Origin: Luidia sarsii | Taxonomy: Eukaryota; Echinodermata; Asteroidea; Paxillosida; Luidiidae | Direction of reading: 5' to 3' | Length of the DNA: 64,000 nt | Assembly: GCA_949987565.1 (NCBI GenBank) | Contig: OX465107.1 | Location: 1,428,582-1,492,581, forward strand | Part shown: piece after piece, positions 48,301 to 56,320 of the stretch | Layout: each line of letters opens with the position of its first letter | Numbering within the stretch: the stretch's first letter is position 1 | Notes under the pieces: generated by a model | Told to the model about the DNA's origin: nothing | Seen by the model: the letters and a program-made list of their open reading frames with translations, nothing else | Databases searched by the model: none | Position numbers and translations under genes: made by a program

Positions 48301-51300
48301 GGGCTGGGGGGCTTTCTGTATTCGTTTGGTTTAGGAATTAAGAGGTCCCAGTTTTCATTTTCCAATTTGTATAAAAACCAGCACAACTCTAAGGGGGAGA
48401 AATCAAATTAATGAGATAACTCTGGCATTCCTGATGCAGGCTTATTATATTATGTACCGAACTTGGCCTTGAGAGCGATCCTTAGGGGAAAACCCCCGAA
48501 AAAACCACAAACCAGGCATTCTGTGGTCAATCATCTTGGAACAATGCAATGGAAATCCCGAACCCTACATCAAATCGACACAGCAGATAACGGCCGGCGG
48601 CCAAGTCGGACGGATTAGGGCAAAGCCTGAAGAGGTCTGCGGATGTGCCGGGTTTCACGACCGAGTGGCGGCGGTCGCCATGACTACCGTGCTGGCAGTT
48701 GTCAGGGAACTGCTCCTGACGTCACACTAAATGGCGCCGGCAGTGGTGGGCTGGGCCATGTTGGGGGGTTTGGGGATGGGGAGATCTACTCAGCGATGTT
48801 TTTTATTAGACGGCTCTGTCAGTTCAGCAGATTCAGGCCTACAGCCTGACGGTCTCTCCGGTACGGCACCAGGCCATACGCACTCAATTACCGCGGTACT
48901 ATATCACGCCGGATACAAGTTGTACACGGCACGCAGACCGCGCCGATGCCATTCCACACAATGTCCGTACACGTGTACGAGTGCGTACGCAGCCGTCCGG
49001 GCAGCCCTCGAGCGACGAGACTTCGGACCAGGAAAAGGCTCGCACTCACCGAGTACGCATACGCATGCAAGCTACGGGCGGGGGAATGGCGTGCGCAAGC
49101 TATGAGCAGAGAATGAGGGCTGCATTTCACTCGTAACGGTATTGCGCAAAGCACCATGCCTTATTTATGAAAGCCCGATTTAGATTTCTATATCGTCGGC
49201 CAACGCTTCGATCAAGGCTAATTTAGGCAGGGCACTGGTGTGCAGGTGGATGAATGAATAGTAAGTAAATGGCCACACCGAGGTGCGGTGGCCTGGGGAG
49301 GAAAGGGGGGGGGCTAAAAATAGGCGGGATCTACATCTACTGATAAATGCACAGGGAATGGGCAGAGGAGGGTCGGGAGGAGACCTTAGACTCCACATAG
49401 ACCCTTGCTGACGAGATGATTTGGCTCACCGTCCTTGCTCTATGGGCTAACGCACGGGCACTGATGGCCGACCCCGGCCACTGTCACCCCGGGGCAAAAA
49501 CCACCAATCGCAGGGCCGCTAGCTGATGGCCAGTGCGGGCCCGTCCCGTGCAAATCTAATGAATACCAAGCATCATCACGGCTAATTAAAGTGCGGGCCA
49601 CGGTCTAACACAATTCCCCCGAGGCTGCATCGTCAGCGTTACAAAATATTGCAATCGATAAATCAGGACTGACAGTGCACGAACTGGCAACACCTCCACT
49701 GCTTCAATGGCATGCCGAGTCTATTCTTCATTTGAAGCTGTCTTATTCAGCCCTACCCCCTCCCATTGTTCAGCGTGGTCAAATGATACGCGACAGTCGG
49801 TACCCCGTGGCATTAAGCTTAAGCCCGACGTTGAGAAGTGGCATGACCAACGTAGCATGACCAACATGATCTACGAGGCTGATGCATGGGGTGCCTTCGG
49901 GTCAAGACGAACCCGGTACCCCCATGATCACGGAACACCCAAGCGTCCCGTCCGAGCGAAAGGCCCCCCCCCGTCAAGCAATCGTTCACGCCATGGCACA
50001 ACCGCCAACTCTCCCATAAACCAATCCTGAGAAATAATTCGGCAGCTCGGGGAAGGTAGCAGAACCGTGAACGCATTTTTTTTTTTAAACCAAAGCCAGA
50101 AAACCACACAGCCTGATGAAAAGAGAGAGAGAGAGAGATTGGGGCAGTGGCTTCAATTAAAAGGCCTGGCATTTCAATTTGACGAAGGGAGACGCCGGAC
50201 TAGATGACGGGATGGTTGAGGAGAGAGGCACGTTGACGGGTTGAACTCAATCCAAGCATAGTTCAAGGAAAGATGAAAAATGGAAAACAGATTTGTCTTT
50301 GAGGACAACGAAGGGGAGACATTGAGCGTCCCTTCTTGAAGATCCTGAAGGAGTATATTTTTATAAGATGTGACAGGACACCACACATCGCATCATTCAT
50401 CACCAATGTTCACAAGCTTTGACGGGTCCACGGCCCGAAGAGTCTCGAATATTGGTCAGCTCAGGGCGCTAGCACTGATATCATCTAACTGTGACATACT
50501 CGCAGACGGGATAGCGGTGATGGATGGTAACACACGCTCCCGCACCCACTAGGCCAATCATACATGACAGCACGCAGAACAATCTGACATACAATCATGT
50601 ACAACCGTGTGTGTACATGCTATACCTCACTGCCATTCAAAGGCCTCGACCTAAAAACGAAATGTCGGAAGTAGCTTCGACACCAAAAATTATAAATAGT
50701 TGGAAAAAAAAACCCCAAAAACCAAACAAACAAGAAACATTGAATCATTATGTTCACATATGTCATGTTTAGATCAATTTGGTTGTTGTTCCTGTGGTGG
50801 CTTAAATACCATGGCCGATATTTCAAAGTTTCCAGCACTTTCCTATAATGTTCACAGATTATACAATTCTTGATTTCCACATGGTATTTTTTGTCTGAAG
50901 GTTCCCAATTAGTCAAGTTCTGGACTGATGAGTCAATTACTTTGGCAGGATAAATGGCTGGCAATTAAGTGGATGGCGGACGAGGCTGTGGTGTGGAATG
51001 AAAGTGGATTATCTCGGTCCACGACAGGGTACGGATTGGCGAACATTTCACAGCGGACTATACTGCAATACATCTCGACTGGCGTACAAATCAACTAGTC
51101 TAGACATGTAAAATAAGCGGGACAAGTCTGGGTGTATCAGCATCGGTGCACGCGTATATATACATCCCAGTTGGATGTCCTTCTTACAAACATATATCTT
51201 AATTCTAATTGCAACACAATATTTCAAACCGCTTGGGAGGAGTGTGGCTCTGAAAAGAGCCGGTAACTCTGAGTTACCGGTAAGAGCCGGTAAAGAGCCG

Positions 51301-52880
51301 GTAACTCTGAGTTACCGGTAAGAGCCGGTAAAGAGCCGGTAACTCTGAGTTAACGGTAAGAGCCGGTAAAGGGCCGGTAACTCCGAGTTACCGGCTCTTT
51401 TCAGAGCCACACTCTCTCTTGAAAGAGAAGTGCTACATGGTGTCACCGCAAACATTCCACTTAGGAAAATCTTCTTTGTGTAAGCAATATAACAAACTGC
51501 CTTGTGGTGCGATGTCCTTTTTTTTTTTAACTCGTATTGCACTCTTCTCTGCTTAGCATGAAACAATAGTGAAGTTGGGGTAAGCAATGGAGGTTCTGTG
51601 AGTGATGGCTGTTTGTGCTTAAGTAAACTGGCACTTAAACGGCTCTATGAAATTGGCAGCAGATGTGTACTGTTGTCGGTATATGAAAGGACAACCCCTC
51701 CTCGAACTAGTCTCGTCGAGAGAACTCATAATAGTGTGGATGCATCAAGTGAAGTATCGCAATGCTGATAGGAATCTACATCCATCATGACAGACAGACT
51801 GGAAAACCAGAAGGTTTGGTGGGGAGTTAGTCAAGCGTCTGGGACTGATGTTATCAATTTACCAGTCTACTTTCATCCATCAAAGTGAAGTCGGTGAGGA
51901 AAGATCAGAAAACATATCTGAATTCCTGTAATACCAAAATATGTTCACTACTGCTGGAAACGTAATCTTGAAAGCTTTGACCCTAGCAAAACCATTCCCT
52001 GTCTTTGAGAATGTGTGTGTTTTGGGGTTGGTTATTATTATTATTTTTTTTTTATTTTTTTTTTTGGGGGGGAGATATTCAGAATGTTTGAGATTCTCTC
52101 ATATGCTTGAGACGTGGTTTAGACTCACACTTACTTGCACCATACAGCAAGGAAATAATTATATCATCGTACATACACCGTCTTGCAGATACAGGGTGGG
52201 CTCCTTATCACACAATCTGCCGCCTTTGTTTGCCCTGAGAGCGATGTGTACACAATATCTGAAAGCGACAACAGCTGGTCAGAGTGGAAATGTCAACCGA
52301 TATACGCCGGCCACGAAACGATGGAGCGCCGCACAATTAATGTCAACCAAGTTACTTTCTTCTTCCATTACAATTGCCCAACACTGCACAGTAATATCTG
52401 CTGTAAACATCTTACCGACTAACACGACCGAAATCCTCAACTTTAGGAGGTCCGACGTGTCGATCCTAGCAGGATCTTTCCCAGGACCTTAGCGAAAGTT
52501 CCTGCTAGGATCGAAACGTCAGGCCCTCCATATTTGACCATAAAAGTTACCCCGATAGAATTCTCAAAAGAAGCAGTTTGAAACAGGACGAGAAAAAAGG
52601 AACGACGCTTAAAAAAAATAAAGGAGGATAAATCAAACCTGACTTCAGTTGAGTTTGATTGGCTGCATCCTATAAAAACAGTATAATCCTGTTTGATACT
52701 GGACACTGTTTACATAGGGCAGTTGGACTTGACCAAAAAGCTGATGGGACGGAATTTTGTATCCGTGGAGAGGTTTAACGGATACACGCGGGGACTGGGG
52801 AGGGGGGGAGAGAGATGAGAAGCGAGGAGGAACCAACTTACGAATTTCAGGACGGGCGGTGGTGATGCGATGGAGGGCAT
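21214..52880 (-). CDS. DPP6/DPP10-like: DPP6/DPP10-like dipeptidyl peptidase with intact catalytic triad, complete spliced gene
   Basis: Type II membrane serine peptidase of the S9B (DPP4/DPP6/DPP10) family. Eighteen GT-AG exons join in frame: 52880-52842, 40847-40733, 34710-34618, 33764-33670, 32423-32296, 31934-31850, 31316-31172, 30761-30509, 28327-28165, 27452-27339, 26876-26743, 26107-25586, 24942-24885, 24524-24425, 24285-24221, 23428-23356, 22314-22241, 21339-21214. They give 2,382 nt and 793 residues, close to human DPP10. A short cytoplasmic tail is followed by ELVG...RNWRG and a membrane segment at residues 28-50, as in DPP6/DPP10. A beta-propeller follows (about 52-510) with DWVYEEE at 229-235 and Arg142, matching the DPP4 substrate-binding residues, then an alpha/beta hydrolase domain. 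The triad is Ser649 (GWSYGG), Asp727 (HGTADD) and His759. Vertebrate DPP6 and DPP10 lack the serine. Several Asn-X-Ser/Thr sites support an extracellular location. The gene probably encodes an active aminodipeptidase; a Kv4-channel role is possible from the anchor but is inference. Confidence 0.95.
21480..21560 (-). repeat. tRNA-like SINE fragment
   Basis: On the - strand, AGGTTCGAATCCTTCC matches a Pol III box B and lies about 50 bp after CCGAGCTGG-type box A remnants. The interior does not fold as a tRNA. It lies in the DPP intron before exon 18. Confidence 0.45.
21836..22052. repeat. 17-bp minisatellite, about 12 copies
   Basis: Tandem units containing ATGATGTGGCCCTGCTT, more diverged at the right end. 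It lies in the last DPP intron. Confidence 0.95.
22241..22314 (-). CDS. DPP6/DPP10-like: DPP-like exon 17
   Basis: Encodes [12 protein letters not shown], identical at the DNVHFQ core to DPP4, including the Asn next to the catalytic Asp. Confidence 0.94.
22512..22640. repeat. Repeat family C-like element
   Basis: Begins GGTCGATTTCACGAAACTC and contains inverted blocks CATCTTAGGACTG/CCTAACTATGACGCG. Related ends recur at 23,282-23,340 (GTGAAATCGATCCTAG and TTTGTGAAATCGGC). Confidence 0.5.
23282..23342. repeat. Short foldback element with GTGAAATCG ends
   Basis: About 60 bp with GGTGAAATCG at the left and TTTTGTGAAATCG at the right, and TAAGATGCATCTTA as a palindromic core. It lies 14 bp from the exon 16 donor. 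Confidence 0.5.
23356..23428 (-). CDS. DPP6/DPP10-like: DPP-like exon 16 (catalytic Asp)
   Basis: Ends in LFLIHGTAD, with Asp727 aligned to DPP4 Asp708. The next Asp codon is split across the intron. Confidence 0.94.
24030..24168. repeat. Repeat family B tail palindrome
   Basis: An inverted pair made only of family B tails (AGTTTGCGGTGACACCATG facing its complement). The ribozyme-like core is absent from the centre. The arms are about 55 bp. Confidence 0.85.
24221..24285 (-). CDS. DPP6/DPP10-like: DPP-like exon 15
   Basis: Encodes [21 protein letters not shown], the DPP4-like stretch lining the S1 pocket region. Confidence 0.94.
24425..24524 (-). CDS. DPP6/DPP10-like: DPP-like exon 14 (catalytic Ser)
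   Basis: Starts with Ser649 of GWSYGG directly after the acceptor. It ends in FRYYD, where DPP4 has a Trp (659) and this protein has Phe. Confidence 0.95.
24885..24942 (-). CDS. DPP6/DPP10-like: DPP-like exon 13
   Basis: A 58-bp exon encoding [12 protein letters not shown], ending exactly before the catalytic serine codon. Confidence 0.93.
25448..25492 (+). repeat. Repeat family A, single copy
   Basis: TTTGAGAA, A, GGTCC, loop, GAGATC, GAAA, CGTC, AGGC in order, 95 bp downstream (in gene sense) of exon 12. Confidence 0.75.
25586..26107 (-). CDS. DPP6/DPP10-like: DPP-like exon 12 (propeller end, hydrolase start)
   Basis: The longest exon (522 bp, residues 455-628), GC-rich. It holds the Cys cluster [19 protein letters not shown] (Tyr565 aligned to the DPP4 oxyanion Tyr547) and [11 protein letters not shown]. 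Confidence 0.96.
26743..26876 (-). CDS. DPP6/DPP10-like: DPP-like exon 11
   Basis: Encodes a propeller blade with [12 protein letters not shown] and [15 protein letters not shown], a close match to the DPP6/DPP10 counterparts. The acceptor is TTTTAAG. Confidence 0.94.
27012..27238. repeat. Repeat family B head-to-head palindrome
   Basis: Two full copies in opposite orientation, with arms of about 110 bp. The left (- strand) copy has CTC, CTGATGA, stem II GGCCAG/CTGGTC, GAAA, TGTC. The right copy keeps CTGGTC, GAAA and CGTC but lacks the left core half. It ends 100 bp from DPP exon 10. Confidence 0.92.
27339..27452 (-). CDS. DPP6/DPP10-like: DPP-like exon 10
   Basis: Phase 0 at both ends; encodes a propeller strand with [15 protein letters not shown]. 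Confidence 0.93.
28165..28327 (-). CDS. DPP6/DPP10-like: DPP-like exon 9
   Basis: Encodes [20 protein letters not shown] and [12 protein letters not shown], the WLNRAQN signature of this family, with two glycosylation sequons. Confidence 0.95.
28563..28775 (+). repeat. Degenerate TTAGGG-type telomere-like array
   Basis: Runs of GGGTTA with GGGTTG, GGGATA and GGGTTT variants in DPP intron 8, meeting the opposite-strand block at about 28,776. The Val/Gly/Arg-rich frame through it is an artefact. Confidence 0.92.
28776..29668 (-). repeat. Degenerate CCCTAA-type telomere-like array
   Basis: Almost 900 bp of CCCTAA mixed with CCCTAAATCTAA and CCCTAAAA variants on the + strand, arranged in longer blocks that recur. 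Orientation is opposite to the adjoining block, so the two point at each other. Confidence 0.95.
30008..30128. repeat. Repeat family A head-to-head palindrome
   Basis: Two opposite units with GGAGGGCC/GGCCCTCC ends. The left arm has an internal partial duplication of the AGCAGGATC segment. Confidence 0.82.
30210..30465 (-). repeat. Repeat family B copy, interrupted
   Basis: On the - strand: CTC, CTGACGA, C, GGGTAG, AGTATACAC, then an inserted 92-bp foldback, then CACCACCC, GAAA, CGTT, GAG and the usual hairpin and tail. Removing the insert and one duplicated 10-mer restores a continuous stem II. Confidence 0.88.
30333..30424. mobile_element. 92-bp foldback element with 10-bp target duplication
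   Basis: The arms, starting AGTTGC and ending GCAACT, pair over about 45 bp with two mismatches, leaving almost no loop. GTGGTGTGTA stands directly on both sides (30,323-30,332 and 30,425-30,434). Target duplications of 9-10 bp are typical of Mutator-like elements, so a non-autonomous MITE of that type is the best guess. Confidence 0.75.
30509..30761 (-). CDS. DPP6/DPP10-like: DPP-like exon 8
   Basis: Continues DWVYEEELL into [18 protein letters not shown] and [14 protein letters not shown], strongly matching the DPP6/DPP10 propeller. Confidence 0.96.
31172..31316 (-). CDS. DPP6/DPP10-like: DPP-like exon 7 (Glu motif)
   Basis: Encodes [10 protein letters not shown] and [16 protein letters not shown]. 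The Glu residues straddling the donor correspond to the DPP4 Glu205/Glu206 that bind the substrate N-terminus. Confidence 0.95.
31850..31934 (-). CDS. DPP6/DPP10-like: DPP-like exon 6
   Basis: Encodes [13 protein letters not shown], matching the LQYAAWG of DPP10. Acceptor TACTAG, phase 2 in and phase 0 out. Confidence 0.93.
32296..32423 (-). CDS. DPP6/DPP10-like: DPP-like exon 5 (substrate Arg)
   Basis: Encodes [13 protein letters not shown], with Arg142 aligned to DPP4 Arg125. Confidence 0.94.
32498..32590 (+). repeat. (GGGA)n array
   Basis: Tandem GGGA on the + strand (template strand of the DPP gene) in the intron before exon 5, with G-quadruplex potential. Confidence 0.93.
32788..32892. 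repeat. Repeat family A palindrome with the best-preserved core
   Basis: The left (- strand) unit reads GCCT, CTGATGA, A, GGTCG...GGATC, GAAC, CGTT, AGGC. The right (+ strand) unit reads GCTT, TTGATGA, A, GGTTC...GGATC, GAAA, CGTT, AGGC. The flanks CAAAATTGTA/TACAATTTTG are also inverted. Confidence 0.9.
33030..33085 (-). repeat. Repeat family A, single copy
   Basis: Complete unit on the - strand, with CTGCC, TTTGAGAA, GGTCC, GGATC, GAAA, CGTC and AGGCCC. Confidence 0.8.
33530..33668. repeat. (CA)n-rich microsatellites
   Basis: Two short CA/CACT runs, the second abutting the donor of DPP exon 4 at 33,669. Confidence 0.8.
33670..33764 (-). CDS. DPP6/DPP10-like: DPP-like exon 4
   Basis: Encodes [20 protein letters not shown] and an N-glycosylation sequon NRT. 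First propeller blade. Confidence 0.88.
34097..34145 (+). repeat. Repeat family A, single copy
   Basis: TCTGCCTTTGAGAA, then GGTCC, loop, GGATC, GAAA, CGC and AGGGCC; the cleavage-site T is lost. Confidence 0.75.
34618..34710 (-). CDS. DPP6/DPP10-like: DPP-like exon 3
   Basis: Encodes [20 protein letters not shown], equivalent to the SLEDLF...F segment after the anchor in DPP10. Confidence 0.92.
35868..35875. promoter_or_regulatory. Palindromic CRE-like site TGACGTCA
   Basis: A full CREB/ATF consensus in a GC-rich patch inside DPP intron 2, with no gene start recognisable beside it. It could mark an internal enhancer or promoter; the function is speculative. Confidence 0.25.
36473..36560 (+). 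repeat. tRNA-derived SINE head
   Basis: Box A (GGATAGCTCAAATGG) and box B (GGGTTCAAGTCC) are spaced as in a tRNA, and the ends GACT/AGTC pair. No anticodon arm of canonical length forms, and the same unit recurs at 40.5 and 42.1 kb, so this is a SINE and not a tRNA gene. Confidence 0.6.
40420..40580. repeat. Inverted pair of tRNA-derived SINE heads
   Basis: The left copy is on the - strand and the right on the + strand; both carry CGGGTTCAAGTCCCGG-like box B. They meet at the palindrome GTGCTCTAAGAGCAC, giving arms of about 65 bp. Confidence 0.7.
40733..40847 (-). CDS. DPP6/DPP10-like: DPP-like exon 2 (membrane anchor)
   Basis: Encodes [15 protein letters not shown] and then about 23 hydrophobic residues ending in VMP. 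The ELVG, RNW+GI and ILLIVSLIV positions match the DPP6/DPP10 anchor. Basic residues on the N-terminal side fit a type II orientation. It starts in phase 0, so any first exon ending in phase 0 can splice to it. Confidence 0.95.
41385..41560 (+). repeat. Repeat family B copy
   Basis: GGGCAG, loop, CTGCC, AGAAA, CGTT, GAG, then hairpin and a full tail reaching AAATCTTATCTATAC. The CTGACGA box has decayed to CTCGACGG. Confidence 0.85.
42118..42200 (+). repeat. tRNA-derived SINE head
   Basis: Box B GGGTTCAAGTCCCGG with the preceding GCTGGTACGC arm is shared with the 40.5-kb copies. Box A is degenerate (GATCAAGGCGG). Confidence 0.6.
43588..43660. repeat. Collapsed repeat family A palindrome
   Basis: GTGGCCTGATG...CATGAAACGTCAGGCCAC: the outer arms of an inverted pair remain, but the centre with both CTGATGA boxes is deleted. 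It is flanked by TGTAGTTAG/CCTACAATTTTG as at 32.8 kb. Confidence 0.75.
44805..45525. repeat. 33-bp minisatellite, about 21 copies
   Basis: Units contain CGGCCACAAAACCATATC and CCATCCAGTCA, with a CTCACC variant at regular places. The 33-bp period keeps several frames open over 260-345 codons on both strands (11-residue repeats), but no start, splice or homology evidence supports a protein. Confidence 0.95.
46098..46188. repeat. Repeat family A palindrome, degenerate
   Basis: Two opposite units around CAGAATCGGACC. The right unit has GGGATAAAAACG in place of GGATCGAAACG. Confidence 0.75.
51232..51470. repeat. Repeat family B with amplified hairpin segment
   Basis: A left reverse part (GGAGTGTGGCTCTG, AAAAGAGCCGG), then three to four tandem copies of a segment with AGAGCCGGTAACTC and GAGTTACCGG, then a right forward part with the complete tail. 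Each segment is itself self-complementary. Confidence 0.85.
52438..52537. repeat. Repeat family A palindrome
   Basis: Two opposite units with GGAGG/CCTCC ends, both with GGATC and GAAA/GTCGA cores. The centre has lost CTGCC. It lies 300 bp inside intron 1 from the DPP first exon. Confidence 0.8.
52842..52880 (-). CDS. DPP6/DPP10-like: DPP-like first coding exon, version 1
   Basis: ATG followed by 12 codons ([13 protein letters not shown]), ending in phase 0 at a strong donor (TTC|GTAAGT). It joins directly to ELVGGG of the membrane exon. An in-frame TAA lies 20 codons upstream of the ATG, so translation must start here if this exon is used, and -3 is A. Only structure supports it, since N-termini of this family are not conserved. 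Confidence 0.65.
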
Positions 52881-53504
52881 GCTGACGAGATAACCTGGTA
52901 CCGACTCCCGTGCGAGTGATCTGATCCAATGCCGGGGTTAATCAACTCGTCGAGTCTCTCCCTTCCCCCTCTCTCTATCTCTCTCTCGACGACTAAATGC
53001 GACCAAGGGTGGATCGGTGGCCAGACAAAATAAAAATCCCTGCGCAACCCTGCTTTTAATTCCCGCCCGGCCACGGAAGCAGGGAGGCAGGAGGGGGAAA
53101 AACATCCAAGCTCACAAATCCGCAGGTATAAGAAGATTAAAAAAAACCCGGCTGGCTTCCAAACAAGGTGGGGGAGATTGAGGGAGGGTTCGGCAATGGC
53201 TCTGGTACCGGACTTAGCTCGATGGCGAGCGAATTCCCGACTTGAGAACGAGGGGGAAAAAACGGGACTGGACGCGCGAGATCGAAGGAGATGGCTACCG
53301 CGCCTGGCGACCGAAGTTGCTCCTCCGTCAAGAAACGGTCAAGACTGACTATTTCCGGCCCGGGAGGACGGGGGGAAGAGAGAGGGGGTCGGGAGGAAAA
53401 ATCACAAAACAACAGGTTTCATTAGAGCGGGTCCCATCGCAGGCAATGGTAGCTGCGAAACTTCAATGAAGCCAGGCAAATCTAATTTCATCAAATTGAA
53501 AGAC

Positions 53505-53515
53505 GGGCTATATAT
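53505..53515 (-). promoter_or_regulatory. TATA-like element upstream of DPP exon 1
   Basis: GTATATATAG on the - strand, about 630 bp upstream of the ATG in a GC-rich setting. Other TATA-like strings exist in the window, so this is only a candidate. Confidence 0.2.
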
Positions 53516-53539
53516 ACAGCACCAGACACTCGAGGGCGG

Positions 53540-53580
53540 GAATGAGGGAGGGAGGGAGGGAGGGAGGGAGGGAGGGGACA
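53540..53580 (+). repeat. (GGGA)n microsatellite
   Basis: Short tandem GGGAGGGAG run in the presumed DPP promoter region. Confidence 0.85.
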
Positions 53581-54420
53581 AAGCGACGGCTTCTCCGCTA
53601 GATATCTCGCCCAGACGACAAACCCCGGGCCGAGGTGAAAGTCAAAGCCGAGCCGACGATGGCGGAGGAGGAGAAATCCCCGGCCCCCGTTAAGGATGGT
53701 GCTCACACGGATGCTCGGAGGAGACCATGCAGGGACACGAAGGACTCGGACGCTGCCGAAAAAAAACCCCGCAACCGACCCAACAACTCCCGTCTCCTGA
53801 CGAGAGGGCGAGACGCCAGCAGCTACAGCGTCGCCGCCTCGGGACAGTGGCGAGGAGATGAGTCTATACTACTGATCACACAATGGAGGGTGGTGCCGGT
53901 GGTATGGTGGTCGCTGCCTCGCCCTACATGCGCGCGTACGGCCGCTTCGGAGCAACTTGTGGTGATCCGTACAGCCGCCGAGTCGATGGCTGCATGAACA
54001 GTGGGTCGACGATCCCATCTACACAAAAAAAAACCTAACTCGCGGAGTGGCACTGCATCCGTTACGGCGTCACCTCCGTCTCGGGCCTCAACCCCCTCTC
54101 TCTCTCTCCCCTCCGCACCACGCATCACCCACTGCCTGATGAACCCCAGGACACTGTCCATCCACGGCCGTTCCCCTTCCGTGAAGGCCAGCAATAATTG
54201 TGTACGAGTCAGCGCAACCTGGAGAGAATGCCCACATCTAACTAAGAGGAGAAGGAGGAGGAGAAGGAGAGGGTGGGGGCTTGGGGTGGGGGGGATCTGG
54301 CCTTTCAATTCAGACTGTAGCCATTCAGCGGTGGCTGAGCAAATCAGTCGGCTATTACCACGGTGACCCGCGAGGCGACAGACTGCTCATAAAAATGAAT
54401 GAAGTATATATAGTGCTGTG

Positions 54421-55165
54421 GGGGGGGGGGGGGACTGGTGGGCAGTCGATCTGGGCTGGGGCCGGGGGACTGGTGGGGTCTGGGCTGGGGGACTGATGGG
54501 GTCTGGGCTGGGGTGGGGGGACTAGCCTGGGTCTGGGCTGGGGTGGGGGACTGGTGGGGTCTGGGCTGGGTGGGGGACTAGTGGGGTCTGGACTGGGGTG
54601 GGGGACTAGTGGGGTCTGGGCTGGGTGGGGGACTAGTGGGGTCTGGACTGGGGTGGGGGACTAGTGGGGTCTGGGCTGGGGTGGGGGACTAGCCTGGGTC
54701 TGGGCTGGGGTGGGGGACTAGTGGGGTCTGGGCTGTGATTGGGGGACTAGCCTGGGTCTGGGCTGGGGTGGGGGACTAGTGGGGTCTGGGCTGGGGTGGG
54801 GGACTGGTGGGGTCAGGACTGGGGTGGGGGAATGGTGGGGTCTGGGGTGGGGGACTGATGGGGTCTGGGCTGGGGTGGGGGACTAGTGGGGTCTGGGGTG
54901 GGGGGACTGATGGGGTCTAGGCTGGGGTGGGGGGACTAGCCTGGGTGTGGGCTGGGGTGGGGGACTGGTGGGGTCAGGACTGGGGTGGGGGAATGGTGGG
55001 GTCTGGGGTGGGGTGGGGGACTGGTGGGGTCTGGACTTGGGTGGGGGACTGGTGGGGTCTGGACTGGGGTGGGGGACTGGTGGGGTCTGGACTGGGGTGG
55101 GGGACTGGTGGGGTCTGGGCTGGGGTGGGGGAATGGTGGGGTCTGGAATGGGGTGGGGGATGGAT
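54421..55165 (+). repeat. G-rich minisatellite (GGGGTGGGGGACTGGTGGGG type)
   Basis: About 750 bp of variable 28-30-bp units built from GGTCTGGGCT, GGGGTGGGGG and ACTGGTGG or ACTAGTGG. It is dense in G-runs on the + strand and lies 1.5 kb upstream of DPP exon 1. The Gly/Trp/Val and Pro/His/Ser frames are artefacts. Confidence 0.95.
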
Positions 55166-55629
55166 GACGCTGGTAGGGATGGCTAGGCACGCCAGGCCCT
55201 TCTCCAATTGCCAAAGAGCAATCTCGGAATAGCAAGCAGTTTGGCCGAGTTAGAGCACATAGGCATGGCACTGGCCACTTAGCGAGGCTGTGCGCTCCCT
55301 CCCCTCGCATACTAACTACACGCATCTCCTTTCCTAATTCTGCGGGTCGTCTTCTCCTCGCAGACCAGAACGGTGTTCGCACCACGCTCCCGAAACCCCC
55401 ACCCACACCCCCTCTCCCCACCCCGAACAACAACAAAAAACACCCGCTGACTGCAACAACAAAGCAGCCTGCATCACACCCCAACTAACCAGACCCACGG
55501 ATCGTTCAATTTGTATCTATCGTCTATAATCATACTTGATGCTTCATCGGGTGAACAAAACAAAACCAATCTCAGGAGAACTCATCAGGGATGCGGCCAT
55601 GAAAAGGAGTTAAGGGACCGCTGGACGGC

Positions 55630-55815
55630 CATGTGGTCGATTTCACTCAACTCGTCGTAACTTACGATCAATCGCAAGAAGGTGAGTGATGCACAGAAAC
55701 CATATATACGGCATGTCAGACCTTAGACCAACGGGAGGGTTACACATCGTGAGTTGGGTTACACATCGTGAGTTGAGTTACGATGTATCGCAAGGGATGT
55801 GTGAAGTCTACCCCT
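55630..55815. repeat. Repeat family C copy
   Basis: Starts TCGATTTCACTCAACTCG; contains GAAACCATATATACGGC and a duplicated TTACACATCGTGAGTTG block. Confidence 0.65.
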
Positions 55816-56079
55816 GGTGTCCGTGTAGACGGGCGGGAGTCAGTCCGACCCCCCCCCCCAAAAAAAAGTACAATACAGAGCCGCCGTGGCCCGTTCCGGC
55901 CTGCCGTCGATAGAACGGACAGCCGGCAGGACTGGCCGCGCAGGTGACGAGCGGCCACTGACATGCACACGTTGGGAAGACTCAGACCGCCGGGCAATTA
56001 GGCGAGAAAGCGGATCGGTAACAGCTGCCACAGGAGACTACGAGCCAGGAGGACAGTCAGGGGAGGAGAAGACGCGAAT

Positions 56080-56222
56080 AGAACGCGAGAGAGAGAGAGA
56101 AGGGGGGAGAGAGAGAAGGAGATAGAGAGGAGGAGAGAGAGAGGGGAGAGGGAGAGGAGGGGAGAGGGAGACGGAGAGAGAGAGAGAGAAATTGGGGGGT
56201 ATAGAGTGAGAGAGAGAGATGA

Positions 56223-56277
<55 letters not shown>

Positions 56278-56320
56278 GAGGGGGGGGGGAGGTGGGGGAA
56301 AGGTGGAGGGGAGAGAGATA
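56080..56320 (+). repeat. (GA)n-rich homopurine tract
   Basis: GAGA and GGGAGA runs without pyrimidines over most of 240 bp. Confidence 0.92.

Larger units (their letters stand above)
40848..52841. other. DPP-like intron 1 (12 kb)
   Basis: Apart from the repeats listed separately I see no conserved coding segment. 42.5-43.3 kb and 47.4-50.4 kb are GC-richer and have long open frames without recognisable similarity or splice context. Confidence 0.6.

Noticed and set aside
53823..54366. Open frames of 120-161 codons on both strands upstream of the DPP gene
   Set aside because: GC-rich, low-complexity Ser/Pro/Arg composition and no splice or homology support.
54927..55484. Gly/Trp- and Pro/Ser-rich long frames
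   Set aside because: Low-complexity translation of the G-rich minisatellite.
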